A stretch of DNA of 64,000 nt from Mycobacteroides sp. LB1 (lineage in GTDB: Bacteria > Actinomycetota > Actinomycetes > Mycobacteriales > Mycobacteriaceae). The DNA lies in contig NZ_JACCFF010000001.1 of the NCBI RefSeq assembly GCF_013449725.1, positions 1,860,001 through 1,924,000 of the forward strand. Direction: 5' to 3'. Of the stretch, positions 44,466-52,767 are shown piece after piece. Under the pieces are notes generated by a model. It saw only the letters and a program-made list of their open reading frames with translations, was not told the origin of the DNA and did not search any database. The position numbers were made by a program, and so were the translations under genes. Positions within the stretch are counted from its first letter, which is position 1. Every line of letters begins with the position of its first letter.

Positions 44466-45611
44466 ATGACCAGTGGCCTGCGGGCCATGGTGGCACGCGA
44501 TCCAGCACAGCCGCATCGCGCGTCCACCCCGCTAGAACTGCTTTTCGACCTTGTCTTCGTGGTCGCGGTGTCGCGCGCCTCCGGAACCCTGCACCACTTC
44601 TGGGCCGAGGGTCATTTCGCCGAGGGGCTCGCCGGGTACGCGATCGGCTTCTTCGCGATCTGGTGGGCGTGGATGAACTTCACCTGGTTCGCCAGTGCCT
44701 TCGATACGGACGACTGGCTGTATCGGGTGACCGTATTCGTCCAGATGGCCGGGGCGCTCACCGTCGCGGCCGGTGTCGAGCGGGCGATGACCGGGGCCGA
44801 CTTCGGTATCGCCATCGGCGGGTACGTGCTCATGCGTATCGCCGCGGGCAGTCAATGGGTGCGCGCGGCCATCAGCGACCCCACCATGCGCGCCACCTGC
44901 CTGCGCTATGTGGCAGGCATCACCGCCGTGCAAGCCGCATGGGTGTGCTGGGGACTGTTCGCACCGGAACATCTGCGCATACCGCTGTTCCTGGTGATCG
45001 CCCTCGCCGATATTTCGGTGCCATGGTTCTCCGAACGCGTCGCCCCCACCACATGGCATCCCGAGCACATCGCCGAACGCTACGGCTTGTTCACCCTGAT
45101 CGTGCTCGGCGAGTCCATCCTGGCCTCCGCGAACTCGATCATCGGCGGCGCCGAGGAAGCCGAGAATTACACAACCATGATCGGTATCGCGGCATCGGCC
45201 TTGGTCATCGTCGCCGCAGTGTGGTGGATCTACTTCGATCAGGAGCAGGAGTGCAAGGATGCATCACTGCGGTCGACCCTGCTGTGGGGCTACAGCCACT
45301 ACTTCATCTTCGGCGCGGTCGCCGCGCTGTCTGCGGGGTTCGAAATCGCAGTCGATGAGGGACTGGACAAGAGTCACCTAAGTCCTACTGTCGGCGCCTT
45401 CACCGCCACGGTGCCCTTCGCCATCTATCTGGTACTGGCATGGCTGGTGCTGCTCCTGCGACGCCGCGACACCATCCTGAACATCGGGCTACCGGCTATT
45501 GCCGTTGCGGCGGTCGCCATTTCGCCACTACCGCATCCGCTGTACTGGCTTGCCGGGTTGGCCGCGTTGGCCGCCGCCCTGGTGACCTGGCGGCGCATCG
45601 AGGATGCCTAG
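44466..45611 (+). CDS. LtrA family (low temperature requirement A) membrane protein
   Basis: A 381-aa protein with about ten hydrophobic segments and the LtrA signatures TPLELLFDLVFVVAVSR at the N-terminus and HIAERYGLFTLIVLGESIL in the middle. The first LtrA was described in Listeria growth at low temperature; the molecular role is unknown. The ATG at 44466 fits a start before the conserved HRASTPLELLFD; longer starts lack support. Its stop overlaps the convergent secreted-protein gene by 4 bases. Confidence 0.9.
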   Translation: MTSGLRAMVARDPAQPHRASTPLELLFDLVFVVAVSRASGTLHHFWAEGHFAEGLAGYAIGFFAIWWAWMNFTWFASAFDTDDWLYRVTVFVQMAGALTVAAGVERAMTGADFGIAIGGYVLMRIAAGSQWVRAAISDPTMRATCLRYVAGITAVQAAWVCWGLFAPEHLRIPLFLVIALADISVPWFSERVAPTTWHPEHIAERYGLFTLIVLGESILASANSIIGGAEEAENYTTMIGIAASALVIVAAVWWIYFDQEQECKDASLRSTLLWGYSHYFIFGAVAALSAGFEIAVDEGLDKSHLSPTVGAFTATVPFAIYLVLAWLVLLLRRRDTILNIGLPAIAVAAVAISPLPHPLYWLAGLAALAAALVTWRRIEDA

Positions 45612-46009
45612 CCGCCAGGGATCGGGCAGACCGCTTCCAACGCCGCCATGGCGTTTATCGCGTTAGCCATCTCTTCACCGGGTGGCTCAAGCACGCCGTC
45701 TACAGAGGTCGCGGCAGCCATCACCGTGGCGTAGTGCTCCGCGGCAGCCCCGGCATCCAGTGCCCGGTCACGCACCGTCAGGTCTTCGGTACCGCCCGCG
45801 GCCGTCCGGAGCAGCGCGGCTATCGCGTGATTTCGCGCGACGGCCGTCTGACGAACCGCTACCCCGTTCTCCTGTGACAGCCCCCGAATCTGTACCCGCG
45901 CCCGATCCACTGAGGCGCAATCATGCGGCGCCGCAGCAGCCATTGCGGGAGTCATCAACACGCACGCCCCGATAACGACCGCCAGCATCCCGCGCATAGA
46001 CATCTTCAT
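45608..46009 (-). CDS. Small secreted protein, unknown
   Basis: A 133-aa protein with a signal peptide (residues 1 to about 27, AMAAAA-P) and two Cys in the mature part (HDC near the start and VCPIPGG at the end), which could form a disulfide. The rest is Ala-rich and helical. No family recognised. The start is ATG 46009; ATGs at 46003 and 45988 are alternatives, none with a strong ribosome site. It is downstream of pntB and separated from it by a hairpin, so it has its own promoter or is read through. Confidence 0.65.
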   Translation of the reverse strand: MKMSMRGMLAVVIGACVLMTPAMAAAAPHDCASVDRARVQIRGLSQENGVAVRQTAVARNHAIAALLRTAAGGTEDLTVRDRALDAGAAAEHYATVMAAATSVDGVLEPPGEEMANAINAMAALEAVCPIPGG

Positions 46010-46017
46010 ACGCCGAA

Positions 46018-46065
46018 TGCGAGCTACGCGCGGATTTCCCACTGGATTTCCGCACGCAGCTCGCA
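46018..46065 (-). terminator. Hairpin downstream of pntB
   Basis: TGCGAGCT (46018-46025) and AGCTCGCA (46058-46065) are perfect inverted arms, with further pairing inside. It begins 20 bases after the pntB stop and so probably ends the pnt transcript. Confidence 0.55.
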
Positions 46066-46084
46066 CTCGATGACGTTGGTTGCG

Positions 46085-47518
46085 CTACAGCGCCTTCAGT
46101 TCCTCGGTAACCTCGGCCACCGATTTCTTGGCGTCGCCGAACAGCATCGAGGTCTTGTCACCGAAGAACAGCGGGTTCTCGATGCCGGCGTATCCGGATG
46201 ACATCGAGCGCTTGAGCACGATGACCGACCGCGCCTCATCAACGTTGAGGATCGGCATGCCGTAAATGGGGCTCGAAGGATCGTTGCGCGCCGCCGGGTT
46301 GGTGACGTCGTTGGCACCGATCACGATGGCGACATCGGTGCGGCTGAATTCGCCGTTGATATCGTCCATTTCCTTCATGGCGTCGTACTCGACATCGGCC
46401 TCGGCAAGCAGGACGTTCATGTGTCCGGGCATACGGCCCGCCACCGGGTGGATGGCGTACTTGACCTCGACACCCTTGGCTTCCAGCAGACTGGCCATCT
46501 CTTTGACCGCATGCTGAGCCTGCGCAACAGCCAGGCCGTAACCGGGGATCACGATCACCTGGTTGGCGTAGGCCATCTGGATGGCGGCATCGGCGGCACT
46601 GGTGGCCTTGACGGTGCCCTGCTCGCCGCCGGGGCCAGCCGCACCGCCGGCATCACCGCCGAAGGAGCCGAACACGATGGCCGGGATAGACCGGTTCATC
46701 GCGACGGCCATCAGGTTGGTCAGGATCGAACCCGAGGCGCCCACGATCATGCCCGCCACGATCATGGCGGTGTTATTCAGCGCCAAACCGGCTGCCGCAG
46801 CCGACAATCCGGTCAGTGCATTAAGTAGCGAGATGACAACGGGCATATCGGCGCCACCGATCGGGAACACCACGAACAAGCCCATGACACCAGCCAGCAC
46901 CAGCACAATCACAATCGCCCAGAAGGGGGTGCCCACTCCTGCGTTCAGGCCGATCCACACCGCCGCGGCGACAGCACCGATAAGCAACAGGATGTTGGTG
47001 GCCTGGAAGATCTTGGCGGAGGCGACAAGTCGCTTCTCGACGTTCTTCGGAATCGATTCCTGCAGCTTGAGAAATGCAACCAGCGAGCCCCAGAACGACA
47101 CCGAGCCGATGACGGCGGCGAATAGCGAGCCAATCACAAGTGCAATGGTCGGGTGCTGGTCGCCGCGGAACGTCTTGAACCCGTCGGTCTCGATGAACTC
47201 GGTCCACGCGATCAGCGCGACCGTGCCACCGCCGACACCGTTGAACAGCGCGACCAGCTGCGGCATCGCAGTCATTTTGGTCTTCTTGGCCGGCGGGACA
47301 CCAAGCACGACACCGATCAACAAACCAACGGCGATGAGTATCCAGTTGATCGGGGCGGTATCCCGAACCTTGATCAGGGTCGCGATGACGGCGATCGCCA
47401 TACCGGTGGCCGCGATCCAGTTGCCGCGAACCGCAGTCTTCGGTCCCGTCAGGCCTGACAGGCCGAGGATGAAAAGTCCGAACGCGAGGATGTAGAGAAC
47501 TGTGACGAGATAGTTCAT
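46085..47518 (-). CDS. pntB: NAD(P) transhydrogenase beta subunit PntB
   Basis: A 477-aa protein with about nine membrane segments in the N-terminal 270 residues and a C-terminal NADP-binding domain (VIVIPGYGLAVAQAQHAVKEM, and VAIVIGANDVTNPAA). It transfers hydride between NADH and NADP, coupled to proton entry, and works with PntAa and PntAb. Its ATG overlaps pntAb by 4 bases. Full length for the family. Confidence 0.95.
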   Translation of the reverse strand: MNYLVTVLYILAFGLFILGLSGLTGPKTAVRGNWIAATGMAIAVIATLIKVRDTAPINWILIAVGLLIGVVLGVPPAKKTKMTAMPQLVALFNGVGGGTVALIAWTEFIETDGFKTFRGDQHPTIALVIGSLFAAVIGSVSFWGSLVAFLKLQESIPKNVEKRLVASAKIFQATNILLLIGAVAAAVWIGLNAGVGTPFWAIVIVLVLAGVMGLFVVFPIGGADMPVVISLLNALTGLSAAAAGLALNNTAMIVAGMIVGASGSILTNLMAVAMNRSIPAIVFGSFGGDAGGAAGPGGEQGTVKATSAADAAIQMAYANQVIVIPGYGLAVAQAQHAVKEMASLLEAKGVEVKYAIHPVAGRMPGHMNVLLAEADVEYDAMKEMDDINGEFSRTDVAIVIGANDVTNPAARNDPSSPIYGMPILNVDEARSVIVLKRSMSSGYAGIENPLFFGDKTSMLFGDAKKSVAEVTEELKAL

Positions 47519-47838
47519 TTGTCAGCCGCCTCCGACTTAGGGGCAGCCTTGCGGCCCTTGAACATTCCGAGCATGCGGTCGGTCACCAGGAAGCCGCCGA
47601 TCACGTTGAGCGTGCCGAAGATCAACGCGACGAACGCAATGATCCGCACACCCCAGTGTGCGTCGGCGGGCAGCTCGCCCAGCACGATCAGCGCGCCGAG
47701 GACCACGATGCCGTGAATGGCGTTGGTGCCGGACATCAGCGGGGTGTGCAAGGTGTTGGGCACCTTGGAGATAACGGCGAACCCGACGAACCCGGCCAGA
47801 ACCAGGATCGCGAGATTGGCCAATAGCTGGTCATACAT
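47515..47838 (-). CDS. pntAb: NAD(P) transhydrogenase small alpha subunit PntAb
   Basis: A 107-aa protein with three membrane helices, including LLANLAILVLAGFVGFAVISKVP and TPLMSGTNAIHGIVVLGALIVLG in separate parts; the Asn-Ala-Ile-His segment is the conserved family motif. In E. coli this is the C-terminal membrane part of PntA; mycobacteria carry it separately. It follows pntAa by 3 bases and overlaps pntB by 4. Confidence 0.95.
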   Translation of the reverse strand: MYDQLLANLAILVLAGFVGFAVISKVPNTLHTPLMSGTNAIHGIVVLGALIVLGELPADAHWGVRIIAFVALIFGTLNVIGGFLVTDRMLGMFKGRKAAPKSEAADK

Positions 47839-47841
47839 GAG

Positions 47842-48939
47842 CTATGCGTCCTCTCTTGCGGCACGGGTCACGCAGGAGGCCGCGACGATCTCATCGTCGA
47901 AGTCCGGTGCGAGTGCGCCGTCTGTAATGAGCAGGTCCAGCAGGGTGGTGATGTTCTTCGAGTACAGCTCGCTCGAGTGCTCGGGCATCGTCGCCGGGAG
48001 GTTGAGCGGTGAAGCGATGGTGACATCGTGCTTGACGACGGTCTGGCCGGGCTCGGTGAGCTCGCAGTTGCCGCCGGTCTCCCCTGCCAGGTCCACCACT
48101 ACCGAACCGGGCTTCATGCCCTCGACCGCCGCCGCGGTCACCAGACGGGGTGCGGGACGCCCGGGAACGAGCGCCGTGGTGATGACGACATCGAATCCCT
48201 TGATGGCTTCCTCGAGCGCCTTCTGCTGCTGGGCGCGCTCTTCGTCGGTGAGCTCGCGGGCGTAGCCGCCCTCACCGGCCGCGTCGATGCCGAGATCGAG
48301 CCACTGTGCGCCCACTGAGCGAACCTGGTCGGCCACCTCGGGACGCACGTCGTAGCCGGTAGCGCGAGCACCGAGCCGCTTGGCGGTCGCCAACGCTTGC
48401 AGGCCGGCCACGCCGACACCCAGTACCAGCAGCAGCGCGGGCTTCACGGTTCCGGCCGCGGTGGTGAGCATCGGGAAGAACCGGGTGGACTCCGAGGCCG
48501 CCAACAGCACCGCCTTGTATCCGGAAACGTTGGCCTGCGAGGACAGCGCATCCATCACCTGAGCACGGGAGATGCGCGGAATCGCCTCCAGCGCAAAGGC
48601 TTGCACACCCGCGCTCTTGAGAGCGCCGATGCTGTTGTCCGCGTTGCGCGGCGCCAGGAAGCCCACGAGGGTCTGCCCCTCGTGCAGGCGAGCGACCTCG
48701 GCGGCCGTGGGAGGCGCGACCTTTACGACGATGTCGGCGGACCAGGCGTCGCCCACGGTTGCACCGGCCACGGTGTACAGCTCGTCAGGCAGCAGCGCCC
48801 GCTCTCCGGCGCCGCTTTCTATGACGACGTTCACACCCTTGCCAATCAATCCGGCGATCGCCTTCGGCACCAGCGCGACGCGGCGCTCGCCCTCGCCCGA
48901 TTCGCGGACAACTCCAATAGTGACTGGTTGATCGGTCAT
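47842..48939 (-). CDS. pntAa: NAD(P) transhydrogenase alpha subunit PntAa, NAD-binding
   Basis: A 365-aa soluble subunit of the alanine dehydrogenase/PNT family. It has the N-terminal RESGEGERRVALVPKA segment and the NAD motif VLGVGVAGLQALATAKRLGA near residue 172. First gene of pntAa-pntAb-pntB, an order kept in Rv0155-Rv0157. The ATG at 48939 is 39 bases downstream of a good promoter. It provides the NAD(H) site of the enzyme, supplying NADPH for biosynthesis. Confidence 0.95.
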   Translation of the reverse strand: MTDQPVTIGVVRESGEGERRVALVPKAIAGLIGKGVNVVIESGAGERALLPDELYTVAGATVGDAWSADIVVKVAPPTAAEVARLHEGQTLVGFLAPRNADNSIGALKSAGVQAFALEAIPRISRAQVMDALSSQANVSGYKAVLLAASESTRFFPMLTTAAGTVKPALLLVLGVGVAGLQALATAKRLGARATGYDVRPEVADQVRSVGAQWLDLGIDAAGEGGYARELTDEERAQQQKALEEAIKGFDVVITTALVPGRPAPRLVTAAAVEGMKPGSVVVDLAGETGGNCELTEPGQTVVKHDVTIASPLNLPATMPEHSSELYSKNITTLLDLLITDGALAPDFDDEIVAASCVTRAAREDA

Positions 48940-48977
48940 CTACTCGCCTTTCACCCTGTGGTGCAGCATGCCGACGG

Positions 48978-49007
48978 ATATTATGGAAAGGCATGCTTGT
49001 TAACAAG
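48978..49007 (-). promoter_or_regulatory. Promoter and palindrome for the pnt operon
   Basis: On the minus strand: TTGTTA (49006-49001), a 17-base spacer and TAATAT (48983-48978), 38 bases before the pntAa start. The -35 lies within the perfect palindrome CTTGTTAACAAG (48996-49007), which could be an operator that blocks RNA polymerase. Confidence 0.6.
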
Positions 49008-49060
49008 TCTTCCGTTTTTGTAAATCTTGCAAATGTCATTAACCAGGGCAAGGACCGCCC

Positions 49061-50086
49061 TCAGTCGATGGCGGTCGCGATGCTCGGCACTCGTTCCGCC
49101 TCTAGCGGAGGCCCTGGCGGGGTTCCCTCACCGAACGGGCTGCCACCCAACGCCTGGCGCCCGTGAGGTGTGAGCCAACCGCCCAGATCCGGCCCCTTCG
49201 GGACCACGCGCGTGGGATTGATGTCGGCGTGGACCACGTAGTAGTGCTCCTTGATCTGCCCGAAGTCAACAGTGTCGCCAAAGCCCGGCGTCTGATACAG
49301 ATCGCGCGCGTACGCCCACAGCACAGGCATCTCGGCAAGCTTTTCGCGATTGCATTTGAAGTGCCCGTGATACACCGGATCGAACCGGACCAACGTGGTG
49401 AACAGCCGCACATCCGCCTCGGTGATGGTGTCTCCCACGAGATACCGTTGCCCGGCAAGCCTTTCCGATAACCAATCCAAAGCCGTGAACAGCCGGTCGT
49501 AGGCCGCGTCGTACTCATCCTGACCGCCGGCGAATCCGCACCGATACACACCGTTGTTCACCTCGGTGTAGACGCGACGGTTCACCTCGTCGATTTCGGT
49601 ACGCAGCTCTTCCGGGTACAACCGCGGTGCACCGGGGCGGTGGTATTCGGCCCATTCGGTGGAGAAGTCCAGCGTGATCTGCGCGTAGTCATTGGTGATG
49701 ACTTCTCCCGTGGACTCTTCCACGATCGCAGGCACCGTAATGCCGCGCGGATAGTCCGGGTACCGCTTGAGATAGGCGTCGCGCAGGAAGTGGATGCCCA
49801 GGACGGGGTCAACCTCACCGGGGTCAAGATCGAAGGTCCAGCTGCGCGTGTCATGTGTGGGACCGCAAAGCCCCAGTGACAAAACGTTTTCCAGTCCGAG
49901 GAGCCTGCGGACGATCAGCGTTCGGTTGGCCCACGGGCAGGCGCGCGCTGAGACTAGTCGGTACCGGCCAGGTTCTACCGAGTAGCCGTCGCGACCGTCC
50001 GCGGTGATCCGGGTGTCGATGTAGTTGGTGTCCCGTTTGAATTCACCGGGTTCGACGTACTTGGTGTTCTCGGGAGTCTGGCTCAT
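49061..50086 (-). CDS. Glutathionyl-hydroquinone-reductase-like (ECM4/YqjG) protein
   Basis: A 341-aa xi-class glutathione S-transferase-like protein: a thioredoxin-fold N-terminal domain with CPWANRT near residue 50 (the CPWA active site) and a helical C-terminal domain (YLVGDTITEADVRLFTTLVRFDPVYHGHFKCN). In other bacteria it reduces glutathionyl-hydroquinones. Mycobacteria use mycothiol and lack glutathione, so the thiol partner is probably mycothiol. It stands alone with its own promoter region. Confidence 0.9.
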   Translation of the reverse strand: MSQTPENTKYVEPGEFKRDTNYIDTRITADGRDGYSVEPGRYRLVSARACPWANRTLIVRRLLGLENVLSLGLCGPTHDTRSWTFDLDPGEVDPVLGIHFLRDAYLKRYPDYPRGITVPAIVEESTGEVITNDYAQITLDFSTEWAEYHRPGAPRLYPEELRTEIDEVNRRVYTEVNNGVYRCGFAGGQDEYDAAYDRLFTALDWLSERLAGQRYLVGDTITEADVRLFTTLVRFDPVYHGHFKCNREKLAEMPVLWAYARDLYQTPGFGDTVDFGQIKEHYYVVHADINPTRVVPKGPDLGGWLTPHGRQALGGSPFGEGTPPGPPLEAERVPSIATAID

Positions 50087-50127
50087 GCGCTCCAGTCTGG
50101 CACCACGAGTCTTTGGGCAGACGAGCT

Positions 50128-50802
50128 TCAGCGGGCCGATCCGTCAGGTTCACCCTTCTCATTCAGCGGCTGGCCGTGCGCTATTCCCTGGACTACTCCA
50201 TTGGGAAACGCCGAGGTGGCATTGCGGCCGACCGTGAGCGCACCAGTAGTCGCCAGACACGTGGTGTCAATCGGGATGCTGGGCAGATTCGGCCAGCCCT
50301 TGTCCGAGTGATACCGCGCAAAGGCATTGATCTCCATCTTGACGATTCCTTGACCGCCCGGGTCAGGATCGGCGCGATAGACCGTCAGCTGCGCTACCGC
50401 GGCATGCTCGGGGTCAGTCGGCGACTTTTCGAGATTCACTTCAATACCCGGCAGTGTTTGAGGCGCATTGACCGATGACATCGGCCGCCCTACCGCGCCA
50501 CAATGAGCGTAGGTCAGCACCCACCCGTTCTCTAGGGACGTGCGGGTCTCGCGTAAAGCCAATTCCGCCGGATCAGCCGTCGTAGACGACATAGTCCTGA
50601 CCACCGCCGCACGCGAGATGTTGTTCAGCCCGTTGTACGAGGCGCGGTATACCTCGGCAGGAGCGAGCCAAGCATCCGCCGCCAGCCACGCGGATCGCTT
50701 CGCGTCCACATCGTTGGGCTCGAAGATCTCGGGGTGCTTTGGGCATGATGCGGCCAGCACGAAAATCAGCAACAGCACCGGAGAAAGTCTCAGGCCTTTC
50801 AC
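50128..50802 (-). CDS. Lipoprotein of the cysteine-peptidase cassette
   Basis: A 224-aa protein with a signal peptide and a lipobox LAAS-C near residue 20. No recognised domain follows; the mature part has three further Cys-related positions (HCG and TTC) and mixed alpha/beta content. It overlaps the 526-aa peptidase-like gene by 4 bases (ATGA), so they are co-translated. In polymorphic secreted-toxin units such a downstream gene is often an immunity or chaperone protein, and here an outside-facing inhibitor is possible. That is inference from position only. Confidence 0.72.
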   Translation of the reverse strand: MKGLRLSPVLLLIFVLAASCPKHPEIFEPNDVDAKRSAWLAADAWLAPAEVYRASYNGLNNISRAAVVRTMSSTTADPAELALRETRTSLENGWVLTYAHCGAVGRPMSSVNAPQTLPGIEVNLEKSPTDPEHAAVAQLTVYRADPDPGGQGIVKMEINAFARYHSDKGWPNLPSIPIDTTCLATTGALTVGRNATSAFPNGVVQGIAHGQPLNEKGEPDGSAR

Positions 50803-52379
50803 TTCGGGATCACCTCACCCCATGGCCGATAGCGCGTTTCGCCGCCGAACGATATTCGGTTGTTGACAAAATCCTCCCTCGGGATCGTCATCCTCTGCCC
50901 CGAAGAGGGCTCGTAGATTTCCAGTGAATCGCCCTGGATTCCTGTCACCAAGACAATGTGTCCGTTGACTCCGCTGCCGACGAACAGTGGAACAGACTGC
51001 CCGGACTGGACGGCCGCACTGATCGCTTGATAGTCCCCCGACGGGCTCAGCGGATTCGCCGCCTCGAATTGGTACCCACTACCCGGGACGCCAGGACCAC
51101 CGGGCTTGCCCATCTCGTCCGCGGCGCCACCCGGGGGAGTTCCCAACGACTCGGGCCAGGTGGTACCCCAGCCGGGGACAATCGCGTTATTCGTCAAGTC
51201 GTGCATTTTCTTGGCTTCATCCGCGAACCTGGACGTGACCACGGATGCGGTTATCGACTGTCCCGGCTGTGGTGGTTCGGACCCAGCCGCGTCATAGCCC
51301 GTGAGTATCTTCATCGCGTACACCGGGTCATTGATCATCTTGGCGACAACAAGCGAGGACGACCCACACGTGGTGCCGTCAGGCTGTAGCAGGACGCCTG
51401 GGTTGTTCTTGGCATACTCCACCGGGTCAAGCTCGCGCACCTGTTGATCATCCATGACCGCTAACTTGTCCGAGAAACGTTGCAAAGTACCAATATCCGT
51501 ATTACGCGCAAGAGCCGAGATGATCCAATTCCGCCGAGCCTCATCTTTCGCGCCATCGAGCATCGCTTGCGCCTTGGCGCGATCCTCCGGACTCATCGCC
51601 GCCAGGTTGGCATCGGCCCGTTCCTGTACGCCCGGCCGTAAGCCGGTTCCGTCCTTATGGCCATCCCGATCGTCCTTGACATCGGACCAGTTGTTTACCG
51701 AACCGATGGCACCGGCAGCCACCGAGGTGTGGTCGGGCAGTGTGATGCCCTCCACTGCCTTTCCAAGCTCACCCTTGGCCACGTTCACTGCTTTGTCGGC
51801 ATCGCCGTACGCGCCGGCTAGTTCCTCCACGCCGTGTACGACGTCGCCCACGAGCTTTCGCACATACGGGACCGCATCCCAAGGCGCTTTCGGAATGTTG
51901 TGCCAGTCGACATCGTCCTTCAAGGACTTGAACGCGTTATGCCAACGGTCGCGCGCCTTCTCCATCGATCCGCCAAAGGTGTCGAGCGAGCTCGCGACCC
52001 CGGTTCCTGCCGGACCTATCGTCGTGGATCGCGTCTTGAAGTTCGCGATACTGGTGCGCGCCTTGTCCCCGGTTGTCTCGCCGTAGGGATCACCAGAGGT
52101 CCGTCCCCACACCGATTCCGGGATCGTGTTCTGAGCCTGCTGAACGTCGTTGGCGTGCCACTCGCCCATGGCGGGCGCCATTTCACGCCAGCGCGCTGCC
52201 ACCTCTCTGACCGTCGCCGGGTCGGGCGGAGGTGGCTCGGTAGCCACGGCGATGACCTTCCGGACGGCACCGACAACCTTCCTGGCAATTGGCCAGACCG
52301 TGCTTACGGAGATCTCCCCGATCTGCCGAAGGTCGGCGATTACCTGCTCAAGTTGCTTTTGCGTGTCTCCCAGAGTCAT
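50799..52379 (-). CDS. 526-aa protein with C-terminal C39-like cysteine peptidase domain
   Basis: The N-terminal half (residues 1 to about 230) is alpha-helical with no signal peptide; it resembles helical modules exported by type VII secretion but has no clear WXG motif. The C-terminal domain looks like a papain-fold C39/BtpA-type peptidase: Cys338 in DGTTCGSSSL, His474 in VNGHIVLVTG and an acidic or polar position in IYEPSSG (residues 488-494). A Pro/Gly-rich linker lies near residues 405-435. The gene starts 13 bases after the small helical gene and overlaps the lipoprotein gene. A secreted effector role is plausible but unproven. Confidence 0.78.
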   Translation of the reverse strand: MTLGDTQKQLEQVIADLRQIGEISVSTVWPIARKVVGAVRKVIAVATEPPPPDPATVREVAARWREMAPAMGEWHANDVQQAQNTIPESVWGRTSGDPYGETTGDKARTSIANFKTRSTTIGPAGTGVASSLDTFGGSMEKARDRWHNAFKSLKDDVDWHNIPKAPWDAVPYVRKLVGDVVHGVEELAGAYGDADKAVNVAKGELGKAVEGITLPDHTSVAAGAIGSVNNWSDVKDDRDGHKDGTGLRPGVQERADANLAAMSPEDRAKAQAMLDGAKDEARRNWIISALARNTDIGTLQRFSDKLAVMDDQQVRELDPVEYAKNNPGVLLQPDGTTCGSSSLVVAKMINDPVYAMKILTGYDAAGSEPPQPGQSITASVVTSRFADEAKKMHDLTNNAIVPGWGTTWPESLGTPPGGAADEMGKPGGPGVPGSGYQFEAANPLSPSGDYQAISAAVQSGQSVPLFVGSGVNGHIVLVTGIQGDSLEIYEPSSGQRMTIPREDFVNNRISFGGETRYRPWGEVIPK

Positions 52380-52392
52380 CGCGCACCGGGCC

Positions 52393-52689
52393 CTAGTTCA
52401 GGACCGGGAACTTGACGCCCGCATCGCTCAGATTGCCGGCGTTACGTTGATCCATCTCGACAAGCGCCTTCGTGCACATCCTGATGTTCTGCGAAATCTC
52501 TTTCTGCACAGCCGCAACCGTGCCAAGTGCACCTGACACTCGGTTCCGCGCGCCGTTCATCGCATCGCCGAGGTCGCCAAGGTCCTTGCCCTCGGTGGCA
52601 TGTAATTTTCCCTTGGCGAACTCGACATGCGCGTCTGTCGCGTCGAGCTGCGAGGCGCATTTCTCCGTCGCTACCGGATCGATTTTCAT
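52393..52689 (-). CDS. 98-aa helical ESX/EspC-like protein
   Basis: The protein has the size and helical-hairpin character of ESAT-6-group or EspC-type proteins (start MKIDPVATEKCASQLDA). No tryptophan, so it lacks the WXG motif. Two Cys are present. GGAGGGGGAG lies just upstream of the ATG at 52689. It is the first gene of a three-gene unit with the 526-aa peptidase and the lipoprotein, which suggests a partner or secretion adaptor for the large protein. Confidence 0.72.
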   Translation of the reverse strand: MKIDPVATEKCASQLDATDAHVEFAKGKLHATEGKDLGDLGDAMNGARNRVSGALGTVAAVQKEISQNIRMCTKALVEMDQRNAGNLSDAGVKFPVLN

Positions 52690-52703
52690 GAGCTCCCCCT
52701 CCG

Positions 52704-52724
52704 AACATGCCCCTCCGGCATGTT
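52704..52724. repeat. Inverted repeat in the leader of the cysteine-peptidase cassette
   Basis: AACATGCC (52704-52711) and GGCATGTT (52717-52724) are perfect arms; the 5-base loop on the minus strand reads GGAGG. It lies 15 bases upstream of the first gene's ATG, between it and the methyltransferase array. It could be a terminator for the array, an operator or an RNA hairpin. Confidence 0.55.
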
Positions 52725-52767
52725 AGCCCGGAACGCTATCCCCAACCAGCCCCTGGGGATGAGCCGG

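Noticed and set aside
50799..52689. Complete type VII secretion locus
   Set aside because: No EccC, EccB, EccD or MycP gene is in the window; only possible substrates are seen.
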